A stretch of 64,000 bases of DNA. Origin: Pleodorina starrii. Taxonomy: Eukaryota > Chlorophyta > Chlorophyceae > Chlamydomonadales > Volvocaceae. Positions 60,201 through 64,000 of this stretch are shown in pieces. The stretch spans positions 3,906,001 to 3,970,000 of the forward strand of contig BRXU01000007.1 of NCBI GenBank assembly GCA_030267565.1, written 5' to 3'. Each line of letters begins with the position of its first letter. Within the stretch, counting starts at the first letter, position 1. Under the pieces are notes generated by a model. The model had not been told where the DNA came from, made no database searches, and saw only the letters and a program-made list of their open reading frames with translations. The position numbers and the translations under genes are program-made.

Positions 60201-61099
60201 TAACGAGCATGAGCTGCCGTTACAATGAGAGCGCTCATGAGCTGTGCCAGCTTATAACAACAGCTCGCACAACTTGAACTACCACACAGCTCACAAGCTC
60301 GTCACACTCCAGGGAGGGAGAGGCGCGGAGCCCACCTGCCCACCTGGTTAGCGCGTTGATGGCGTTATCGTCGATGTGGGTGACGAACCGGGGCTGCGAG
60401 TAGAAGAAGCTGTCGGGGCTTTCATCGTAGCGCAGGAAGTTTTCCGGACGGAAGGGCCACTTCTCGGGCCTGGGGACACCGGATGAGCGGGGCGGGCGGG
60501 CAGGCGGGCGGGCGGGCGCGGGGTGAGGAGCAGGAGGCGGCGTGCATGGTGAGATTAACCAGTGGCTGCGGAGGCTGCGGTTGGCTGGACGCTGGAGCCA
60601 GCCGGTTGGCTGACGGTCTGCACCAGGGGGGCTCCAGTCGATCAATCGAACGACCGATCGATCGATCGATCGGGCAAGCGAGCGAGCGAGCGAGCGGCTG
60701 TGTCGCGCGTTGCGGCGCCTGGCGTGCCGACTCACCATTTGGGATCCTCCAAAACCTGGCGGGAAACCAAGCACGGTCGAGAGACAGAAGGCGGAGTCAT
60801 TGCGGGGGGAAGACATACGAGCATGGGAGGTCGGAGATGACGAGACAAAAAGACCAGGTTGCAACTTGCTCTTGGGGCGTGGGGCGCGCAAGCAAGTGTT
60901 CGACGGCGTGGGGCGTGGTCTCGTGTGGCGCGATGGCGGGAGGGATGGGGCGGTAGCGGGGTGGGTGCGAACCAACCTTCTCGATCTCGGGTTGGGCCGC
61001 GGCGACTGCCAAGTTGCGCTGGCCAAGGAGGGTCCCCAGGAGCGCGGCGCCGCTGAGGAGGGCACGCCGGCCGACGCGGAGGGAGTGCGATGTCGACAT
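57261..61099 (-). CDS. SAM-dependent methyltransferase, plastid/lumen-type leader
   Basis: Ten minus-strand exons, 60977-61099, 60736-60755, 60344-60469, 59781-59893, 59454-59473, 59061-59115, 58782-58864, 58491-58602, 58208-58296 and 57261-57320, give 266 aa in consistent phase. The first 35 residues look like a targeting leader with a twin arginine (RVGRRALLSGAALLG) and an AVAAA end, suggesting thylakoid lumen or membrane delivery (inference). The body is a class I methyltransferase of the plant type: motif I position VLDICSSWVSHYP (106-118), GLGMNE, LPYEDNTFDVITNCVSVDYL (156-175), HRVLKPGG (186-193), SFSNRCFPTKAI, and the end FGRTDPMYVVYASKKAA. Motif I is Cys/Ser-rich instead of the classic GxGxG, which I recall as typical of this plant family. 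Two exons are only 20 bp long. Intron 9 (57321-58207) carries the second 19-bp repeat array. Acceptor substrate unknown. Confidence 0.92.
57461..57987. repeat. 19-bp minisatellite array (about 28 units) in methyltransferase intron 9
   Basis: The same 19-mer as at 381-2184, but much more uniform: nearly all units read GGGCCCATGGGTCGAGGCT with GCC or CGC changes at one position. It lies inside the intron that precedes the last coding exon, in the same orientation relative to the gene as in P450 copy 1. Confidence 0.97.
60655..60696. repeat. (GATC)n and (GCGA)n microsatellites in methyltransferase intron
   Basis: Four to five GATC units followed by about five GCGA units within the intron 60470-60735. 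Confidence 0.85.
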
Positions 61100-62871
61100 G
61101 GCGCTTGGCTGCCTAGGCGAGCCAGCTAGGCATTTCGTGGCAGGTTGTTGGTTGGTTCGGGTTCGTGTGGTCCAGGATGTGTGGCGCAGGGTAGAAAGCG
61201 AGATCATCGTATCTTCTTATGATATTTACAGTTGAAAATAATTACAAATATATCGTTAAAGTTTGGCTTGCCGCGGCTCGAGGGAACTGCTCGTGTCCTA
61301 TGACCCTGGCCTTGACGGATGTCCTCAATCGACTGAGATGCAGCGATCGACCCAATATTCGTGGCTTAATACGTGTAATTTATACTTGTTGACGCCGCAG
61401 AAATGGACTGATACCGTAGTTGTAACAAGATCAACAGTTGTCTTAATAAGCTGGTTCGCGTATGTACGGCAGAAGACCCCTGCAGCACATTGCTCGTCCT
61501 GTGTTGCAGCTTCCAAAAGCGCTACATTACGTGCTCGGATTGCCGTACGAGAACGTCACGTTACCAGGCCTGTTCTCTGCTGAGGCACATAACCCCCCGC
61601 GTGACGGTACTCGGGGCCAAGGCAGCTAGCTTCAAGGGTAGAGGAGCCTGGCGCAAATGCTGTCATCGGCGCGTGTGCCTCCCATCGGTTGTTGTGGCGC
61701 TTCGTAAGGTCAGCCTGGAAGAGTCAGCAAGTGCATGCCAGGCGCGCCAGCGGCCAGGCCGGTGGGGCGTGGGACGTCTGATTGTCGATTACCGGAATTT
61801 GAGAGCTGCACAGGGCTGCACAAGCCGGGCCGTATACGGTCTACGGTGCGGTTGCTGGCTTGCTGCGGACAGCCGGTGCGGACCTTGTGTCCGGTCAAGG
61901 TGGACACACGGGAGGTAGGTAAATACGGATCCCAACAGCTCGGTGTCAGGCTGTGCGCAGAGCGGGTGTTGCGACACAGCGGTTCAGCATGGCCAGAAAC
62001 CACCCACTACCCACTCAAAACGCAGTACGGTTTGCTGCGAAATGTCATTACGGCCTAGTTACAGCGGTGCAGAAGGCTCTGCTGGCCACGTACCGGTATG
62101 CGCTCGCGAGCTGCGGCAAAGCCCCGGTGCGTTTCATTTCGTTTCGCCCGCCCGATGCACGTGACGATGCGTTGAGGGAAGCCTGCAAGGGGCAGCACGA
62201 CGCCTGCCGTGCGGGCTTCACAGCGAACGCCGCCGCAGCGTGTCACATGCGCCTTTGCTGCTGAGGACAGCGAGCCTCGCCGTTTGCTGCTGCTTCGCGT
62301 GTGTAGCGCACAGCCGCACATCGCGAAGCGGGGCGCAGGACGCAGCGCGGCGCGCACTGCCGGCCGCGAAGCATTGAAGCCACACCGACAGACAAACAAA
62401 CGGTTGAGCATAACAGTGGCGAGAAACATCCCCACCTCGAGCCATCGACACGACGAATACCAACCAGACTCGACAGCATACGGTATCTGCAGCCACGCTG
62501 GTCACAGACGCGCAAACAAACATACAATACACCAGTTCGCCAAAACAACCAACAGCCATGCCAACACGCACGGAGTACCCCCCAACCACGTCGCAAACAA
62601 ACCGGGAGCGTCAGCTTCGCCCCATACGAACGACATAGCACCGCAGCTGCACCAGTTCACCAGAAAAGAAGAGCGCTGCAGAAGCCTCCTGAAGCTCCGC
62701 TGCGCTGCGCTACGCCCGACGCATCATTAAGCCAGCTTCCCCCGCCCTCTCCCGGCGGCGCCTGTACTTCTTGCCTCCGCCCGACAGCACGTTTTCCCAC
62801 CCCCGGCAACTTCGAAATCGTTCGGAGCGGGGGCGCCGCGCTGCATGACGCGGGGCGCCGCTGGTATCGAG
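61100..62871. other. Intergenic region, no gene seen
   Basis: About 1.8 kb between the methyltransferase start and the DLST 3' UTR; it holds the methyltransferase promoter. Open frames of up to 173 codons at 61.9-62.7 kb show no recognisable protein features. Sequence near 61200-61460 is AT-rich. Confidence 0.45.
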
Positions 62872-62876
62872 TTACA
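62872..62876 (-). terminator. TGTAA signal (minus strand) of DLST gene
   Basis: TTACA on the plus strand, TGTAA on the coding strand, about 360 bp after the DLST stop codon. Confidence 0.6.
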
Positions 62877-63233
62877 AGTCAACACGGTAACGCAGGTACG
62901 ATAGTACGACAGTACGGCATTACGTCGACTGGCGGATCCTGAGTGGCAAGCCCCGTCCGGACAACACGCCACTGCAATACCGCTGCGGCTGTGCTGCATG
63001 CACGATCAGGTTCCAGCATCGCCCTATCGCGTTTGCCTGTGCCCGCCCGTCAGATCCCCGACCAATTGCCGTCCTCTGTCGCTGCGGCAGCAGCTGGACC
63101 CCGTACCACTCCGGTACCCAGCCGGTCCTCGGCACTGCCTGCCAGCCCACGACAGTCGGCTCAGCACTGATCAGCGCCACCCCACCCCATCCGGCCCCAG
63201 CCCAGCCCAGCCTTCTCCCTTTTGTCGGGATGC

Positions 63234-63822
63234 TTAGATGTCGAGCAGCAGGCGGCGCGGGTCCTCCACCACGTCCTTGATGCGGCGCAGGAAGGTGACG
63301 GCCTGCAAGTGCGGGGGGGGGGGGTGCGATGGCGGGCGGAGAAATGGCGGGCCGGGTCTCACCGGGGACAGGCTCGCAAGATGCGACCCTGGTGAACTAA
63401 CGTGAACTGCAAATCCCGAGTCACGGGTTGTGGGGTCTGCGGGATCACAAGGACAGCTGTATGCACACAGGCGCGAAAGGAGGCGCGGAAGGAGGCGCAC
63501 GCCGCGCGTCATCGCCCCACCAATATTTCAATGCATGCGCCAGCCTCTCGCCCGCGCAACGCAGCAGCAGGGCGGCCTCGCTGGCTCCCGCACAGCGCAC
63601 CCGCGCGCCTTCCCGCACTGACTGTGTCAGCTGCTGCCACTGTGCTGCTCTCCGCCTCGCTGCTCCCTTCCCCCCGCCCCGCTGACCGCCCCGTCTCACC
63701 TCCCGTCCGTCGATTAGGCGGTGGTCGTACGTGAGCGCCACGTTCATGATGGGCCGGATCTCGACCTTGCCCTTGACCGCCACGGGCCGGTCGACGATGG
63801 CGTGCATGCCCAGGATGGCACT
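63234..63822 (-). CDS. DLST: 2-oxoglutarate dehydrogenase E2, dihydrolipoamide succinyltransferase (3' end; continues past right edge)
   Basis: Two minus-strand exons, 63700-63822 and 63234-63302, joined in phase 0, encode the last 63 residues. They begin [16 protein letters not shown], carry the catalytic core [16 protein letters not shown] (His and Asp of the HxxxDG motif) and end [13 protein letters not shown], a C-terminus characteristic of DLST rather than of pyruvate dehydrogenase E2. The enzyme forms the mitochondrial core that transfers succinyl groups from lipoamide to CoA in the TCA cycle. The catalytic residues are present; the lipoyl and subunit-binding domains lie beyond the window. 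Confidence 0.96.
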
Positions 63823-64000
63823 CTACAGCAGGGGACCGGGGGCCAGGGGGTTGAGAGTAGAATAGTATGGCAGTCCAAAGAGGCAGGCTGACAGGCTGGC
63901 AGGCGGAGGGGTTGGTACTTGGTAGTAAAGTGCAATGCGGCATTGGCACTGGTGGCAGCGACCGCTCCTCCCCCGTTGGATAGCTACAAAGTCCACGCTG

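Overview
The window is nuclear DNA of a volvocine green alga (Chlamydomonas/Volvox/Gonium group). Evidence for this: high GC content, many short introns with GTGAG/GTGCG donors and pyrimidine-GCAG acceptors, long Ala/Gly/Gln runs in proteins, and TGTAA polyadenylation signals after several genes. No long open frame should be read as a gene by itself; I rebuilt the genes by joining exons whose splice sites and phases agree. Each complete model (two start codons are less certain) gives a total length divisible by three.

Layout, left to right. (1) The 5' part of a cytochrome P450 gene on the minus strand (112-2931, runs off the left edge); its second intron is almost filled by a 1.8 kb array of a 19-bp repeat. 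(2) A plus-strand gene (4986-7706) for a protein with a 12-residue repeat and a C-terminal GAT-like helical domain. (3) A complete second P450 (9029-15064, minus, 14 exons, 672 aa), sharing a 377-bp divergent promoter with (4) a BTB/POZ protein (15442-17151, plus, 217 aa). (5) A two-exon 90-aa membrane protein (18586-19422, minus). (6) A giant, mostly disordered protein of unknown function (20780-28352, minus, about 2200 aa). (7, 8) Two head-to-tail paralogues (29636-40599 and 42381-54964, plus; 1729 and about 1506 aa) built from three cyclic-nucleotide-binding-like modules separated by low-complexity inserts; a tRNA-Cys(GCA) gene lies antisense in an intron of the second copy. (9) A SAM-dependent methyltransferase with a plastid/lumen-type leader (57261-61099, minus, 10 exons, 266 aa), with the same 19-bp repeat filling its last intron. 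(10) The 3' end of the gene for the E2 subunit of 2-oxoglutarate dehydrogenase (63234-63822, minus, runs off the right edge).

The genes do not form a pathway. The features of most interest are the triple-CNBD paralogue pair, with its patchwork of nearly identical and diverged blocks and differing introns, and the palindromic CCCATGGG repeat family, which forms two intronic arrays about 55 kb apart and also occurs as dispersed perfect GACCCATGGGTC palindromes.
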